A model generated the notes under the pieces. That model worked only from the letters and a program-made list of their open reading frames with translations. It ran no database searches and was not told the DNA's origin. A DNA stretch of 64,000 bases, from contig DATLUO010000029.1 of assembly GCA_035533075.1 (NCBI GenBank), positions 43,004 to 107,003 of the forward strand. Direction: 5' to 3'. Shown in pieces: positions 9,037 to 17,948 of this stretch. This DNA is from Pirellulales bacterium. Its GTDB lineage: Bacteria; Planctomycetota; Planctomycetia; Pirellulales; JAICIG01. Each line of letters starts with the position of its first letter. The first letter of the stretch is position 1. The position numbers and the translations under genes were made by a program.

Positions 9037-10425
9037 ATGAACGTTCCGGCCGCGAACGCCCTCTTTATCTGTCTGGTGAGCATCGGCGGACTTTGCTCTG
9101 GACCGCTTTTCGCGGCCGAGTCGCCAGCGTACTCCATCGCTGCCTTCTCGGCCGATGTCACCGTGCCTTTGGGCCACCGCTCGATGGGCATTCTGCCGAC
9201 CAAGACTCGCACGATCGAGGACCCACTCGATGCGCACGGTTTTGTTTTGCTCGGGCCGGAAAAGCCGATCGTACTCTTGGCGCTCGACTGGTGCGAGGTC
9301 CGCAACGGCGCCTACGACGAATGGCGCGATGCCCTGGCTGCGGTCGCCGGCACCCTCCGCGAACGGGTGCTCGTTTGCTCGCTGCACCAGCACGACGCCC
9401 CGGTGGCCGACAGCGGCGCCCAAGAGTTATTGGACAAGGTCGGGCTGAAGGGCGAGCTTTATGATACGGCCTTCCACAACGAGTGCATTGGTCGCGTCGT
9501 GCGGGCCTTGGCCGACAGCCTGAAATCGCCGCGGCCGGTCAGCCACGTCGGCATCGGCCAGGCCCAAGTCGAAAAAGTCGCGTCGAACCGCCGCGTCGTC
9601 GCGCCCGACGGACTGGTAAGCTGGAACCGTTATAGCGCTTCGGGAGGCGACCCCTTCTTGAGCCAGGCGCCCGAAGGCGAGATCGATCCGTATCTGAAGA
9701 CGATCAGCTTCTGGCGGGGCGAGACGCCGATCCTGGCACTGCACGCCTACGCGACGCATCCCATGAGTTACTATGGCCGCGGCGGCGTGAGCGCCGACTT
9801 CGTCGGGCTGGCCCGTCGCCGCCGTTCGATGGACCAGCCCCAGGTGCCGCAAATCTACGTCACCGGCTGCAGCGGTGATGTAACGGCCGGCAAGTACAAC
9901 GACGGCACGCCGCTGATGCGCCAGGTATTGGCCGACCGCATCTATCAGGCCATGAAGCAATCCTGGGCGGCAACCGAGCGGTTTCGATTGGAAAGCGTCG
10001 CCTTTCGCTCCGCTTCTTTCGATTTGCCGTTTCACGAAGGGCAAGCGTTCACGCGGCAGGCGCTCGAAAGGACGCTGGCCGATGAACGGGCGAAAGCGGC
10101 CGATCGAATCCTGGCGGCCATGGGCCTAAGCCGTCTCGACCGCGTGGCCCGTGGAGAGAAGATCGACCTGCCCTGCATCGATTTTGGCCGGGCGAAGATC
10201 GTGCTCTTTCCGGGCGAAGCGTTCGTCGAATATCAGTTGCTGGCGCAGAGGATGTCGCCCGATTCGTTCGTGCTCTCGATCGGCTACGGAGAATGCTGGC
10301 CCGGCTACATTCCGACGGACGCCGCCTTCCGCGACCGCTTCAATCACGACTGGCGCTGGGCCGGGCCGGGCAGCGAACAGCGCATTCACGACGCTCTCAA
10401 GAAGGTGCTCCCTGAAAACAACTAG
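9037..10425 (+). CDS. Secreted neutral/alkaline non-lysosomal ceramidase-like protein
   Basis: A 462-aa secreted protein. The chosen ATG (9037) starts a clean signal peptide ending near LFAAES; a GTG at 9004 would add 11 residues. The mature part follows the plan of planctomycete ceramidase-like (neutral/alkaline ceramidase N-terminal domain) proteins: DVTVPLGHRSMGILP, an LHQHDAP metal-type histidine motif, HAYATHPMSYYG, and a C-terminal GYGECWPGYIPTDAAF. In this family histidines bind a zinc ion that cleaves an amide bond, but many members are remote from true ceramidases, so substrate specificity is open. The stop overlaps the start of a broken downstream gene. Confidence 0.65.
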   Translation: MNVPAANALFICLVSIGGLCSGPLFAAESPAYSIAAFSADVTVPLGHRSMGILPTKTRTIEDPLDAHGFVLLGPEKPIVLLALDWCEVRNGAYDEWRDALAAVAGTLRERVLVCSLHQHDAPVADSGAQELLDKVGLKGELYDTAFHNECIGRVVRALADSLKSPRPVSHVGIGQAQVEKVASNRRVVAPDGLVSWNRYSASGGDPFLSQAPEGEIDPYLKTISFWRGETPILALHAYATHPMSYYGRGGVSADFVGLARRRRSMDQPQVPQIYVTGCSGDVTAGKYNDGTPLMRQVLADRIYQAMKQSWAATERFRLESVAFRSASFDLPFHEGQAFTRQALERTLADERAKAADRILAAMGLSRLDRVARGEKIDLPCIDFGRAKIVLFPGEAFVEYQLLAQRMSPDSFVLSIGYGECWPGYIPTDAAFRDRFNHDWRWAGPGSEQRIHDALKKVLPENN

Positions 10426-10570
10426 CCGAGCTTGCTATTGGCGGGCCGCACTCTTGCTGTTGATCGGAACCGGGACGTTTCCGTCGGCCGCACAGGAGCC
10501 GACAAAGCCGCTGTGGTCGGTCGATGATCTTTTCCGCATGGACGGCCCGCAATCGGTTATCGTTTCACCG
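10412..10570 (+). pseudogene. Truncated N-terminus of a secreted prolyl-oligopeptidase-like (S9) gene
   Basis: In a frame overlapping the stop of the ceramidase-like gene, a signal peptide is readable (RAALLLLIGTGTFPSAAQ) followed by PLWSVDDLFRMDGPQSVIVSP. This looks like the start of S9 peptidases, which open with a short helix and then a VSPDGK propeller blade. The resemblance ends at about 10568, where sequence of an oppositely oriented gene begins (stop codon at 10557). No ATG, GTG or TTG start fits; CTG at 10412 would be in frame. The rest of the gene is missing. Confidence 0.45.
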
Positions 10571-10796
10571 ACTTCAACCACGCGAAAAGCGAGTCGCCAA
10601 TCTGAGTGTAGCCGGCCGCGGCGGGATGGACGCCGTTGTTCTGGCGAAGGTTTTCAGCGCGGCTGCCGACATTCCCAGGCGCGGTTTCGGTTGGATAGCT
10701 CCATCGGCAATCAAGATTGACGTAAGCCGGCACGAGGTCGATCCCTTCGTGCTCACGGCCGGCGTAATGGTCGATCATGCGTTCCACGAGGCGATG
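10557..10796 (-). pseudogene. SGNH/GDSL hydrolase C-terminal fragment
   Basis: The last 79 codons of the chimeric frame read like the C-terminal third of an SGNH-type esterase: YVNLDCRWSYPTETAPGNVG, then a GVHPAAAGYTQIGDSLFAWL block with the HP/H catalytic-histidine segment typical of block V. The N-terminal GDSL block is absent. The fragment begins right after an unrelated beta-propeller fragment and its stop overlaps the broken plus-strand peptidase gene, so it is a deletion remnant rather than a domain of one protein. Confidence 0.6.
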
Positions 10797-12440
10797 TTGG
10801 TTGCGGCGATACTGCCAACGACGTGGAGAAACAATACAGGTGGCCTGCGGTGCGGAGGTAGATATGGCCATCGCAGATGGCGGGCGTGGCGTAGGAGTTC
10901 TCGCCGAAATCGCTGGAACTGAGAATCCGCCAGTTCGCCTGGGAGCTGACCACCGTGAGTGTTCCCAGCTCGTCGATGAGGTAGAGCTTGCCGTCGCCGA
11001 CCACCACCAAGCCAAGGTCCACCGCCAAGGCAGAAAGGTCCACAAACGGAGCCAGGGCAGAAAGGTCCACGAACGGAAGCAGACCGCGTGAATCGAGCCG
11101 CACAGCACGGTCATGATGGACACCGTCACCAATCGTGGAATCAGGCGCGAGCCGCCGAGGCCGGTCCAGAACGATACGACGATCACAACAGCCAGCTCGA
11201 GTCCCGTGACCGCTAAGAAGAAGGAACCGGCCGCGGTCAGGGGTTGCGGAGTGGCACGTCGTCCCACTGCAAAAAGCAAGGCGAGGGAGGCGGTCCAGAT
11301 CGCCAGGTCTTTGATTCCGAATTGTCGCGACGTTGCTGTGCGCCCAGGCGGTCCGCTTGCGCGCGGGTCGGGAGCGGCAAACTTGACGACGCTCCACCCC
11401 CGCGATCGCAGGAATCCGAATGCCGCGATCAATCCGGCCAACACCGCCGCGCCGCTCACGACGATGTCCCATTGCTGCCCCCCGTCTCGCGAGAGTGCGA
11501 AAGTGACCATCCAGCCGACCGCCAAGGAGACGATCGCGCCCGGCAGGCGACACTGCCATCGAGCATTTCCCAGCACGGCCCAGACGACGAGCAGCATGAC
11601 CAGCGCGGCCGTCAAGCCCAAGCCAACGGCGATCTCCGCGCGTGCGAGGCCTCGCTCGTCGTAGTATGTGCTCGCAATGCGCAGAAGCAACACGCCGAAT
11701 ACGGTCCCTTCGATGACAGCGACATCGACGGCGGGCTGCCACGATGGCGCGTCGCCGCGGCGTGCGCGGACCCACGCAACGCTCCATGCCAGGAAGGCGG
11801 CGGCCGTGCCAAGGAAAAGCCAGAACACCCATGAATTGTCCGGCAGTTTGCAAAGCTCGCGTAGCGTTGCCACGTCCCAGATCCGGGCCGCCCCGTCGTC
11901 GCAGTGCGCGGCCATGCGAAGGCCGTCCGGCGAGAAGGCGGCCGGCCAATAACATCCGACATTTACGGTGAGCGTGCGAGCGGCGCGTCGCTGTGTGACG
12001 TCAAATAGTTGTAATTCGGGCGCATCTCTTCGGTCAATTGCCACCCATTGTCCGTCGGGCGAAAACGCTGCCCTCATGCCGCAATTGGCAGGAAAGGTGT
12101 AGGCAGACCGTTTTGTCTCGCAGTTCCACAAGTGAGTACGCAAACCAACGGAGTCGAACATTACGGCCCATTTGTCGTCGGGTGAGACGGCTGGCAACCA
12201 GCTTTCGGCGATGCTGTCGACAAGGCGAAACCGCCGCTGGGAAATATCGTAAAGCTTCAGTCCATGCCCAACACCGCTATAGATTGAGACGGCCAGGCGC
12301 TTGCCATCGTGCATGGGCACCACGCGCTGAAAGCCATCGTGCGAGGCCATCGCCACTTGCCGGCCGCTGGCCGTGTCCCACAGCCGCACGGATAGATCGA
12401 TCAGCGTGACTTTCGTCGGCGGGCTTTCGACTTGGGCCAT
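10557..12440 (-). CDS. WD40 repeat/membrane protein with chimeric C-terminus
   Basis: One open frame of 627 aa, but only residues 1 to about 450 look like one protein. ATG 12440 has GAGGAG 6 nt upstream. Residues 14-210 contain WD40-like blades (SVRLWDTASGRQ, AAFSPDGQWVAI, AAFSPDGLRMAA...RIWDVATL), too few for a full propeller, so the N-terminus may itself be a truncation. Residues about 215-450 hold several membrane helices (WLFLGTAAAFLAWSVAWV, VGLGLTAALVMLLVVWAVL, GIKDLAIWTASLALLFAV). Beyond 11085 the frame crosses a tandem repeat, reads a PQQ-propeller fragment out of frame, and ends in frame with an SGNH-hydrolase tail. Whether the fused product is stable is doubtful. Confidence 0.5.
   Translation of the reverse strand: MAQVESPPTKVTLIDLSVRLWDTASGRQVAMASHDGFQRVVPMHDGKRLAVSIYSGVGHGLKLYDISQRRFRLVDSIAESWLPAVSPDDKWAVMFDSVGLRTHLWNCETKRSAYTFPANCGMRAAFSPDGQWVAIDRRDAPELQLFDVTQRRAARTLTVNVGCYWPAAFSPDGLRMAAHCDDGAARIWDVATLRELCKLPDNSWVFWLFLGTAAAFLAWSVAWVRARRGDAPSWQPAVDVAVIEGTVFGVLLLRIASTYYDERGLARAEIAVGLGLTAALVMLLVVWAVLGNARWQCRLPGAIVSLAVGWMVTFALSRDGGQQWDIVVSGAAVLAGLIAAFGFLRSRGWSVVKFAAPDPRASGPPGRTATSRQFGIKDLAIWTASLALLFAVGRRATPQPLTAAGSFFLAVTGLELAVVIVVSFWTGLGGSRLIPRLVTVSIMTVLCGSIHAVCFRSWTFLPWLRLWTFLPWRWTLAWWWSATASSTSSTSWEHSRWSAPRRTGGFSVPAISARTPTPRPPSAMAISTSAPQATCIVSPRRWQYRRNQHRLVERMIDHYAGREHEGIDLVPAYVNLDCRWSYPTETAPGNVGSRAENLRQNNGVHPAAAGYTQIGDSLFAWLKSVKR
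10828..11017 (-). pseudogene. PQQ-like beta-propeller (BamB-type) fragment
   Basis: In a frame different from the WD40 protein the minus strand encodes LVVVGDGKLYLIDELGTLTV and later SYATPAICDGHIYLRTAGHLYCF. These are typical last blades of PQQ-like outer-membrane beta-propeller proteins (DGKLYLID.GTLTV, PAICDGHIYLRT..LYC). No start is present. It lies between the membrane protein and the SGNH fragment, so at least three unrelated genes have been joined here by deletions. Confidence 0.6.
11024..11077. repeat. Two 27-bp tandem copies at the chimera junction
   Basis: A 27-bp unit beginning gccaaggcagaaaggtccac is present at 11024-11050 and again, with two changes, at 11051-11077. Read on the minus strand it gives a repeated TFLPW-type peptide inside the chimeric frame. 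It sits where the membrane protein ends and the PQQ fragment begins and may mark the recombination point. Confidence 0.7.
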
Positions 12441-12619
12441 AAGGTGCTCCTCGCAGTACACCGTCCATTTTGGTCGCCGGCGATCAGGGCCGCAATGCCG
12501 TCGTCATGGAGTTGGGGCATGGGCCAGGCCCTCGTGTAACTTTCGCTTGGCAAGCGACCTATCCTTTGGGGATAATCGGAACTTGCACTGTTTCGGCCTG
12601 CGACAAAGAGGTAGCCCGC

Positions 12620-15600
12620 GTGACGAAAGCGACAATCGGGGCGAGGGACAATCTGGCGATCGTCGTTTGCCTAACGTCGGTCGGGGCTCTGCTCTTAGGT
12701 AGCTGTCTTTCGCGCACGGCCGCCGCTCGGCAACCGCCCCCGCGCAGCGACGCGGCCACCCGTCAATTTGCCGCGGCCGCGGCCCTGCAGAACCGCGAGC
12801 AATTCGGTCTGGCGGCGAACGAATGGGCCAAGTTCCTCAAGACCTACGCCAGCGACGCGCGGGCCGACCGGGCACAGTATTACCTCGGCATCTGTCGCCT
12901 CAAGAACAAGCAATACGCCGAGGCGCTGGCCGCCTTCGACAAGGCCGTCGCCGATTATCCCAAGTCGGAGTTTTTGGCGTCGTCGATGCTGCACCTTGGC
13001 CTGGCGCAGTACAACCTGGCTGTCGGCGGACAGGCCGACTTGTATCCCAAGGCGGCCGAGACCTTCGCCACGCTGATCCAAAAGTTTCCCAAGAACAAGG
13101 AAGTGGCCCAAGCCACGTTCTACCGCGGCGAAGCCCTCTATGCCCAAGGCAAAAAAATTGAGGCCGCCCGGCTTTATTCCGACGTGGTCGAGAAACACAA
13201 GAGCGGTCCGCTGATGCCCGAAGCCCTGTATGCCCTGGGCGTCACGCAAGAAGAGCTGGGCCAGCCGGCCGCGGCGGGCGCGAGCTACGACGCCTATCTA
13301 AAGCAGTTTGCCAACCAGCCGCATGCGGCCGAGGTGACGTTGCGGCGGGCCGAGACGCTGTTCGCACAGCAGCAGTTTGGGCCGGCCGAAAAATGGTTCG
13401 CCGCGGCCGCCGGCCGGGCCGGTTTTCAAGACGCCGGCCTGGCGATGTTCCGGCAGGCCGCCGCGCTCTACGAGCAGCACAAGTATGCCGAGGCCGCCGC
13501 GCTCTATGCCTCGCTGCCGCGAAAGTTCCCGCAATCGAAGCACAACACCGCCGCTCAGCTCGCCGCCGGCAAGTGCGATTACCTGGCGGGCAAGTACGCT
13601 CAAGCACGCGAGACACTGACCGCCTCGCTGGCCGCCGGTGGAGCGACCGCCGCCGAGGCCGCACATTGGCTGGCCCGCAGTTATCTGAAAGAGCGGCAAC
13701 CGGCCGAGGCGCTCAACGTCGTCGATGCCGCACTGCCGCGGTCGGCGCAAACGTCGTTCGCGGTGCAGCTTGCCTTCGATCGAGCGGACGCCCTTTACGA
13801 CCAGCCGCCGCGACGGCGCGAGGCCGCGGCCGCCTACGCCGAGTTGGCCCACAAGCACGCGCAAGACCCGCTCGCCCCGCAGGCCCTTTATATGGCCGCG
13901 CTGGCTTCGTTCAATGTGGGCGACCACGCCCAGGCCCTGGAGTACAGCAGCGAGTTTCAAAAGCAGTACGCCGACAAAGAGCTGGCCGCCGACGTGGGTT
14001 ATATCGCGGCCGAAAGCAGCGTGCAGTTGGGCAAGTACGACGAGGCGGTTGCCCGTTACGACCGGTTGCTCAAAGACCATCCGCGCCGCGGCGATGCCCC
14101 GATCTGGCAGGTCCGCCGCGGGCTGGCGCTGTTCTTGCAAAAGAAGTTTGCCGAGGTCGTGGCCGCCTTGCAGCCGTTGCTGGCGTCGCCCGCCAATAAG
14201 CCGCTGTTGGCCGAGGCTTCGTATCTGGTCGGCGCCAGCCAGAACGAGCTGAAGCAGTTCGACGCCGCTCAGAAGACGCTCGCCGCCGGACTGGCCGCCG
14301 AACCGCGCGGCCGGCATACGCCCGACACCTTGCTGGCCCTGGCCTACGCCGAGCGGCGGCTGAACCAATCGAAGCAAGCCAAAGGGCATCTCGAACAGCT
14401 TCTTTCGCAGTTCGCCGACAGCCCGCTGCTCGATCGGGCCCATTTCCGCCTGGCCGAAGACGCCTACGCCGACGGCGACTGGGCGACCGCCGCGGCCGAA
14501 TATAAGCAGGTCATCGAGAAGTTCTCCGGCAGTCCGCTGGCGGCCAATGCGCTCTACGGGCTGGCCTGGACGCAGCTCAGCCAACACGACTATGCGGCCG
14601 CCGCCGTCACGCTCGACACGCTCATCTCGAAGTACGCGACCAGCGAGCTGCTGCCACGGGCACGCTATGCTCGTGCGCTGGCCCGCGAGCAGCTCAAGCA
14701 GTTCCAGCAGGCGATCGACGACGTGCGGGCGTTCTTGCAGTCCGGACCGTCGGGCAGCGAAAAGTCGGACGCGCAGTACGTGCTGGGGTTGTGCCAGGCC
14801 GGGCTGGGTCAGGACGCACAGGCGGTCAAGACGTTCCACGCCATTCTGGCCGAAGACACGAAGTATGCCGGCACCGATAAAGTGCTCTACGAGTTGGGCT
14901 GGGCGCTGAAGTCGCTCGACCAGTCCGATGAGGCGGCCGAGGTCTTCCGGCGGCTGTCGAAGGAGTACGCCAACAGTCCCCTGGCGGCCGAGGCCCTGTA
15001 TCACGTGGCCGAGGCCGACGATCAGCGCGAGCAGTATGCCGCGGCGGCGGCCGGTTACTATCAGGCCATGCAGAAGGGAGGCAAGAGCGCGCTGGCCGAA
15101 AAAGCGGCCCACAAGCTCGGCTGGGCCTATTTTCACCAGCAGCTATTCGACAAGGCGAAGCAAGCCTTCGCCTATCAGCGGGCCGCTTGGCCGCAGGGCA
15201 CGCTGGCCGCCGACGCGGCGTTCATGGAGGCCGAGTCGCTCTTCAAGCAGGGTAAATATGCCGACGCGATCGCCGCTTACCATCAAGTGACGGGCCCATC
15301 GGGCAAGGACTTCGCCGTGCTGGCCTTGTTGCACGCGGCCCAGGCGCAGGCCAAGCTCAACGAGTGGCAGGCCAGCCTCGCCGCGCTGGAACAAGCGGCC
15401 AAGCAGTTCCCGGAATCGGACTATCTGGCCGAGATTCTCTACGAACAAGGCTGGGCCCGGCAGAACCTTGGTTCGCCCGACCAAGCGCTGGCCCTGTATG
15501 AAAGCGTGACGGCCAAGACCGACCGCGAGGTGGCGGCCCGCGCGCGGTTCATGATCGGCGAGATTTACTTCGAGAAAAAGAACCACGCCGAGGCGATCAA

Positions 15601-15793
15601 GAATTTTTTCAAGGCGGCCTATGGCTACGGCTATCCGCAGTGGCAGGCCAACGCTCATTACGAAGCCGGCCGCTGCTTCGAGGTGCTCGGCAAGAAGGAG
15701 CAGGCCCGCAAATCGTATCAGGAAGTCGTGGAGAAGTTTGCCGACAGCGAGAAAGCGCCGCTGGCCAAGCAGCGGATCGAGGCGATTAAGTAA
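12620..15793 (+). CDS. Large TPR repeat lipoprotein
   Basis: About 1057 aa, almost entirely tetratricopeptide/Sel1-like helical pairs with the period 34-38 (for example YYLGICRLKNKQYAEALAAF, ALYHVAEADDQREQYAAAAAGY, RFMIGEIYFEKKNHAEAI). The end resembles the YbgF/BamD-type outer-membrane TPR scaffolds. GTG 12620 is chosen because AGAGG lies about 9 nt upstream and the following residues form a lipoprotein signal with LLLGSC; the open frame itself begins earlier at 12470 without a ribosome site. Such proteins act as periplasmic protein-protein scaffolds; partners are unknown. It diverges from the WD40/membrane gene with about 180 nt between starts. Confidence 0.8.
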   Translation: MTKATIGARDNLAIVVCLTSVGALLLGSCLSRTAAARQPPPRSDAATRQFAAAAALQNREQFGLAANEWAKFLKTYASDARADRAQYYLGICRLKNKQYAEALAAFDKAVADYPKSEFLASSMLHLGLAQYNLAVGGQADLYPKAAETFATLIQKFPKNKEVAQATFYRGEALYAQGKKIEAARLYSDVVEKHKSGPLMPEALYALGVTQEELGQPAAAGASYDAYLKQFANQPHAAEVTLRRAETLFAQQQFGPAEKWFAAAAGRAGFQDAGLAMFRQAAALYEQHKYAEAAALYASLPRKFPQSKHNTAAQLAAGKCDYLAGKYAQARETLTASLAAGGATAAEAAHWLARSYLKERQPAEALNVVDAALPRSAQTSFAVQLAFDRADALYDQPPRRREAAAAYAELAHKHAQDPLAPQALYMAALASFNVGDHAQALEYSSEFQKQYADKELAADVGYIAAESSVQLGKYDEAVARYDRLLKDHPRRGDAPIWQVRRGLALFLQKKFAEVVAALQPLLASPANKPLLAEASYLVGASQNELKQFDAAQKTLAAGLAAEPRGRHTPDTLLALAYAERRLNQSKQAKGHLEQLLSQFADSPLLDRAHFRLAEDAYADGDWATAAAEYKQVIEKFSGSPLAANALYGLAWTQLSQHDYAAAAVTLDTLISKYATSELLPRARYARALAREQLKQFQQAIDDVRAFLQSGPSGSEKSDAQYVLGLCQAGLGQDAQAVKTFHAILAEDTKYAGTDKVLYELGWALKSLDQSDEAAEVFRRLSKEYANSPLAAEALYHVAEADDQREQYAAAAAGYYQAMQKGGKSALAEKAAHKLGWAYFHQQLFDKAKQAFAYQRAAWPQGTLAADAAFMEAESLFKQGKYADAIAAYHQVTGPSGKDFAVLALLHAAQAQAKLNEWQASLAALEQAAKQFPESDYLAEILYEQGWARQNLGSPDQALALYESVTAKTDREVAARARFMIGEIYFEKKNHAEAIKNFFKAAYGYGYPQWQANAHYEAGRCFEVLGKKEQARKSYQEVVEKFADSEKAPLAKQRIEAIK

Positions 15794-15838
15794 TGTCGCC
15801 TTTCGCTCCGCGAAAGCGGCGGCGCTACCGGGGCAGGG

Positions 15839-15895
15839 TAGAGGGTTTAGGGTTCAGAAATACTTGAATTGACCTTTGCCTGACGCCTTCCGCCA
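15839..15895. repeat. Dispersed repeat (GGTTCAG/TGACGCC type), short copy
   Basis: gtttagggttcagaaatact, then tgaattgacctttgcctgac, ends in a single tgacgcc unit. The same order, with more heptamer copies, is found at 48379-48452 between the two RND pump genes. The copy follows the TPR gene; the rest of the 300-nt spacer to 16090 carries only the promoter listed next. Confidence 0.7.
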
Positions 15896-16030
15896 GCTCG
15901 CTCCCTTCGCAAACTGATTAAACCACTGCCCCGTCGCCACCGGCGCAACAGGCTGGTGTCTTGCTTCTCTGCTTCTCCTTGGCTTCTCCTTGGTCCCGAC
16001 GTTTCGGAAAGTGCAGGTCGAGGTCACACC

Positions 16031-16058
16031 TTGACACTGATGGCATATACGCTATCAT
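16031..16058 (+). promoter_or_regulatory. Sigma-70-like promoter
   Basis: TTGACA at 16031-16036 and TATCAT at 16053-16058 with a 16-nt spacer. Transcription would begin near 16065, just upstream of the ATG at 16091, which supports that start over earlier in-frame codons that overlap the promoter. Confidence 0.5.
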
Positions 16059-16090
16059 TGGAAAGGTTCCACGCAACAAGGCGCCGGGTC

Positions 16091-16411
16091 ATGAAGGTCA
16101 CCACGCTGATACCAGCCAGGCGCAATGATGGAAGTCGGGTCAGTGCCCGACAGCGGGCCGAGATCATCGCCAGGTTTTGGCAACGTTTTGGCGGCTCGAC
16201 GATCGAAGGGAAAACGCAAGGCGACTGGATCGACCCGGCGGACGGAACGCATTACCGCGACGAATGCTGGAAACTGGTCGTGACGACGACACCGGATCGG
16301 TGGCCGGAAGTCGAGCGATTGATCGCCGAGGTCGGCCGCGACCTTGGGCAGAAGGCGATGTACGTCGAGGTGCAGTACTTTGACGGCGTGCGGATCTTGC
16401 GAATCGAGTGA
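16091..16411 (+). CDS. Small protein paired with a HicB-like gene, unknown
   Basis: A 106-aa product starting MKVTTLIPARRNDGSRVS. It has a compact alpha/beta look: RQRAEIIARFWQRFGG helix, GDWIDPADGTHYRDECWK, then a C-terminal VEVQYFDGVRILRIE strand. I do not recognise the family. It sits 53 nt upstream of a gene with a HicB-type C-terminus behind its own promoter, an arrangement like a toxin-antitoxin pair, so a toxin or partner role is possible but not shown. Codon use matches its neighbours. Confidence 0.6.
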   Translation: MKVTTLIPARRNDGSRVSARQRAEIIARFWQRFGGSTIEGKTQGDWIDPADGTHYRDECWKLVVTTTPDRWPEVERLIAEVGRDLGQKAMYVEVQYFDGVRILRIE

Positions 16412-16464
16412 GGGCCGGCCGCAACGCGGCTGCTCACGGCGGGGCTTTTGAAAGGAGATGGGCC

Positions 16465-16914
16465 ATGACCAGGTCTAATGCGACACGAGACGGAAACCGC
16501 GGTCGGACGAATCGCCGGCGAAGTTCGGGCGCCGGCCCGGTGGCCGACGCGCTGCGTTACGCGCGCCGGTTGCGGCAGAAAGGGCTGACTTGGATCGAGG
16601 TGAGCAACGCCTTGTTTGGGCCGGGCGGAAAGCTGACCGAGTTGTGCCCGACCGAGGCCGAGCGAGCGGCCCTGGCGAAAACCAGCGACTTCCAGGAAAT
16701 CTTGCGGCTGATCGAACAGGCCCGCGACGACGACGGCGATCCGGTCGGGGCGGTGGGCAATTGGATGTCGACGGCCAGCGGCACGACGACCTTGCGGATT
16801 CCCAAATCGCTGCACGCCGCCTTGCTCGCCGAGGCCGAGGCCGAAGGCACTTCGCTCAATCAACTTTGCCTCGCCAAGCTCGCCGTCCAGTTACGCGCGG
16901 CGGTGGTCGTGTAG
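16465..16914 (+). CDS. HicB-like (ribbon-helix-helix) antitoxin-type protein
   Basis: 149 aa from ATG 16465, with a strong AAGGAG site at 16452-16457. The C-terminus TLRIPKSLHAALLAEAEAEG followed by TSLNQLCLAKLA is a ribbon-helix-helix of the HicB/Arc type, in which the short strand (TLRIP) contacts DNA. The N-terminal part has a basic patch (RGRTNRRRS) and a helix-rich middle (WIEVSNALFGPGGKL...). In HicB antitoxins such a tail represses the operon. The upstream small gene would be the partner. Confidence 0.6.
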   Translation: MTRSNATRDGNRGRTNRRRSSGAGPVADALRYARRLRQKGLTWIEVSNALFGPGGKLTELCPTEAERAALAKTSDFQEILRLIEQARDDDGDPVGAVGNWMSTASGTTTLRIPKSLHAALLAEAEAEGTSLNQLCLAKLAVQLRAAVVV

Positions 16915-16944
16915 CGCCGAGCGGAAAACCACCATTTCCCCCGT

Positions 16945-17616
16945 CTAGTCAAGGATCGTGCGACGCTGCCAATTCAGTGAGACGCCAATTTTGCGAGCGA
17001 AATCTCCGTTCCAATTGGCCTCGAATCCCTCGTTGCGCAGGCATTCGCAAACCTCGCGGGCAATGCCGAGTGCGTTCCTCTCGTAGATGTCATGAGCGAC
17101 TTCTGAGTCGTCGGACGAAAACCAACCATAAGCCAAGTAGACCGAGACATGGGTGTTTTCAGCCAACATGTGGGGCATATTCTGATCGATGAAAAACGCA
17201 TAGCCACCTACGCGGTCGCGAAAGCCTGGATAACGGCGGTTGATCGCCTCGATCCGATCCGGTAGTTCGGCGCCGGTGCATGTGTCACAGCAGGGAGAGA
17301 CTTGCCACAGAAGGATGCCTCGTTCGCGTAAGGCAACTTCGACGCGGTCAAGGCGATCGCAATCCGTCTCGTCCGGCCATGTGGCCTGTTCGGATGCAAG
17401 CCAGGTTGCGGCTCGCTCAAGCTCGTGGGCTGCAAATTGAATAAACGTTTCCAATTCTCGCTCTGGACATTCGTCCTGAATGTAAACTTCACGGCAGGTC
17501 TGAAGGATGCCTTCGTGCCCGTGCTTTGCTAGTCGAAGCTCACCGAGGATGGCCGATCGAAGCGTAGCGCGGAGTTCCTCTCGCGATGCTTCATTCCAGG
17601 TTTGTTCGTCGCTCAT
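16945..17616 (-). CDS. DUF6891-like protein of unknown function
   Basis: 223 aa from ATG 17616 (MSDEQTWNEASREELRATLR); an ATG at 17640 adds 8 residues. It resembles the DUF6891 family: WPDETDCDRLDRVEVALRER, a CCDTC cysteine cluster followed by RRYPGFRDRVGGYAFFIDQN and HVSVYLAYGWFSS. The family has no known function and is usually cytoplasmic. It is convergent with the HicB-like gene (30 nt between stops). Confidence 0.6.
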   Translation of the reverse strand: MSDEQTWNEASREELRATLRSAILGELRLAKHGHEGILQTCREVYIQDECPERELETFIQFAAHELERAATWLASEQATWPDETDCDRLDRVEVALRERGILLWQVSPCCDTCTGAELPDRIEAINRRYPGFRDRVGGYAFFIDQNMPHMLAENTHVSVYLAYGWFSSDDSEVAHDIYERNALGIAREVCECLRNEGFEANWNGDFARKIGVSLNWQRRTILD

Positions 17617-17948
17617 AGGTTTGATCGCGTCGAGCCGCACCCCAGGCGGCCATTAAACCGCGCCAGAGCGCGTTGTGAAAGGGTAGTGGCCGAGCATCGG
17701 CGGCGGCTGTCGAGCATCTCTTGGTGGATGCGGTCGCGGTGGGAGCCGATCGCCGGCCGCGCCAACCGCGACCGGCGAGTTGAACACGGCCGCTGCGGTG
17801 ACCAGAGCCAAGTCCACGTCCTGGCGGCGGAACGAAACGCGAATCGATCGCGCGTCAGGCTCTGCGAGCTGCGCGGCGCGTCTTCGATGCGACGATTTCT
17901 GCCGTTCATCCTGCTCACTCGTTTCGGGCGAGGTGAAGTGAGGGTCCA
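17617..17948. other. Spacer without a recognisable gene
   Basis: Frames of up to about 100 codons exist on both strands, but they give arginine-rich products with no family likeness, as expected by chance in GC-rich DNA. No clear terminator hairpin was identified downstream of kdsB. Confidence 0.5.

Noticed and set aside
13298..15136. A 612-codon minus-strand open frame
   Set aside because: It is the complement of the TPR gene; GC-rich codon bias keeps the opposite frame open. The product is Gln/Arg/Gly-rich with no family likeness.
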